Source: Polyangium sp. 6x1
Lineage (GTDB): Bacteria > Myxococcota_A > Polyangia > Polyangiales > Polyangiaceae
Direction: 5' to 3'
Length of the DNA stretch: 64,000 bases
NCBI RefSeq assembly: GCF_029946515.1
Contig: NZ_JARZHH010000012.1
Location: forward strand, 1-64,000
Numbering within the stretch: position 1 is the first letter of the stretch; each line of letters starts with the position of its first letter. The notes under the pieces were generated by a model. The model searched no databases. It was not told where the DNA came from and saw nothing but the letters and a program-made list of their open reading frames with translations. Made by a program: the position numbers and the translations under genes. Of the stretch, positions 63,247-64,000 are shown one piece after another.

Positions 63247-64000
63247 ATGCTCGAGCTATTTCGGTCGCGTCGTCGTGCCATTGTATGGTTCGTCGAGGCT
63301 GGCCTGCTCGTATCGCTCGTCTGCGCGGGGGCGGCGGCGATCGAGGGGTATCGCGGCGTCGTCACGCTCTCGCGCGTGCTCGACGCCGCGGCGATCACGC
63401 TCGTGGCGCAGGCGTCGCTTTATTATCACGGCCTTTACGGACCTTCGCCCGTTCGCGACCTCGGCCCCCTGACCTGGAAAGTCGCGCGTGCCCTCAGCGT
63501 CGCGGCGCTCCTGCTCTGGCTGCTCTTCCAGGGTTTTTCGGTCGACGCGGACGAGCGCTTCGGCGCCGTCGCCCTTGGGCTTGTGGCCGGCGGGCTCGTC
63601 TTGCCCGTCTTTCGCACCGGACTCGCGCGGGTCGCGGCGAGTGATCGCCTCTGCAAGCGGACGCTGGTCCTCGGCTCCGGGCCGCTCGCCGACGCCGTGA
63701 TCACCGGCGCCCGGACCCACGACACCGGCGGCATGCGTTTCGTCGGCCGCCTCGTGCAGGAGGGCGATCCGGGCCGCGCCGCCCCCGACGTGCTCGGCAC
63801 CTACGACGAATTGCCGCGCATCACCGCGGAGCACGGCGTCCGGCACATCATCGTCTGCGCCGCGGATCGCCGGGGCAAATTGCCCATCGATGCCCTGCTC
63901 GAGCTCAAATTCCGGGGCGTCGAGGTCGAGGAAGGCGTGGAGTTTTACGAGCGCATCACGGGCAAAATCTTCGTCCGTGAGCTGCGCCCGAGCCAGCTCG
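63247..64000 (+). CDS. Polyprenyl glycosylphosphotransferase, N-terminal part (cut by window end)
   Basis: The frame from ATG 63247 is open to the last base (251 codons). Four hydrophobic helices (about 12-120) are followed by a nucleotide-binding-like domain: KRTLVLGSGPLADAVITGAR, ADRRGKLPIDALLELKFRGVEVEEGVEFYERITGKIFVRELRPSQL. This is the N-terminal half of EpsB/WbaP-type undecaprenyl-phosphate sugar phosphotransferases that start exopolysaccharide chains; the catalytic C-terminal domain lies outside the window. The EGVEFYERITGKI motif is characteristic. It is probably the first gene of a surface polysaccharide cluster. Confidence 0.88.
   Translation, partial: MLELFRSRRRAIVWFVEAGLLVSLVCAGAAAIEGYRGVVTLSRVLDAAAITLVAQASLYYHGLYGPSPVRDLGPLTWKVARALSVAALLLWLLFQGFSVDADERFGAVALGLVAGGLVLPVFRTGLARVAASDRLCKRTLVLGSGPLADAVITGARTHDTGGMRFVGRLVQEGDPGRAAPDVLGTYDELPRITAEHGVRHIIVCAADRRGKLPIDALLELKFRGVEVEEGVEFYERITGKIFVRELRPSQL

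Overview
The window is a very GC-rich chromosomal segment with almost no AT-rich accessory DNA. Several traits together point to a myxobacterium of the Polyangium/Sorangium type (order Polyangiales): Hanks-type Ser/Thr kinases, hybrid histidine kinases, about thirteen lipoproteins, a clear sigma-54 promoter, FadL-like porins, Uma2-type proteins and intergenic hairpin-repeat clusters. This assignment is inference; no rRNA or tRNA gene is present to confirm it.

Layout. 0-13 kb: a MauE/DoxX plus rhodanese-like membrane redox pair, an orphan type VI effector candidate (PAAR fused to a lipase) followed by an ankyrin protein that is a plausible immunity partner, an Rnl2-type RNA ligase coupled to a Cys-rich duplicated lipoprotein, a DUF2228/HPF1-like protein, an esterase and several exported proteins. 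13-24 kb: a hybrid histidine kinase, a CadD-type permease, then a TetR regulator divergent from an EmrA/EmrB-like efflux pump, a coupled sigma factor and a complete three-component P450 system (reductase, [2Fe-2S] ferredoxin, P450cam-like P450). 24-31 kb: alpha carbonic anhydrase, Kup potassium transporter, a gmhA-gmhB-transaldolase-methyltransferase/glycosyltransferase operon, and a probable pseudokinase. 31-43 kb: a beta-propeller lipoprotein with two coupled FadL-like porins, rlmN, tatB-tatC, a proA-rsfS-rlmH cluster and small lipoproteins. 43-64 kb: Uma2, SDR, pyroglutamyl-peptidase-like protein, guaA, a second hybrid kinase, an active-type Ser/Thr kinase, an AlaX-like editing enzyme, gyrA, and the start of a polyprenyl glycosylphosphotransferase cut by the window edge.

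The most unusual feature is a family of long intergenic elements (1-293, 4942-5422, 11151-11545, 13075-13558, 51331-51630, 57630-57742). Each is a chain of perfect hairpins in a fixed order, all copies lie in the same orientation, and most end within about 20 bp of a stop codon. Stem positions covary between copies, so the hairpins themselves seem to be conserved. A second, shorter hairpin repeat family lies at 37311-37463 and 63158-63178, and its first copy supplies the C-terminus of RlmN. No transposase or reverse transcriptase is visible in the window.
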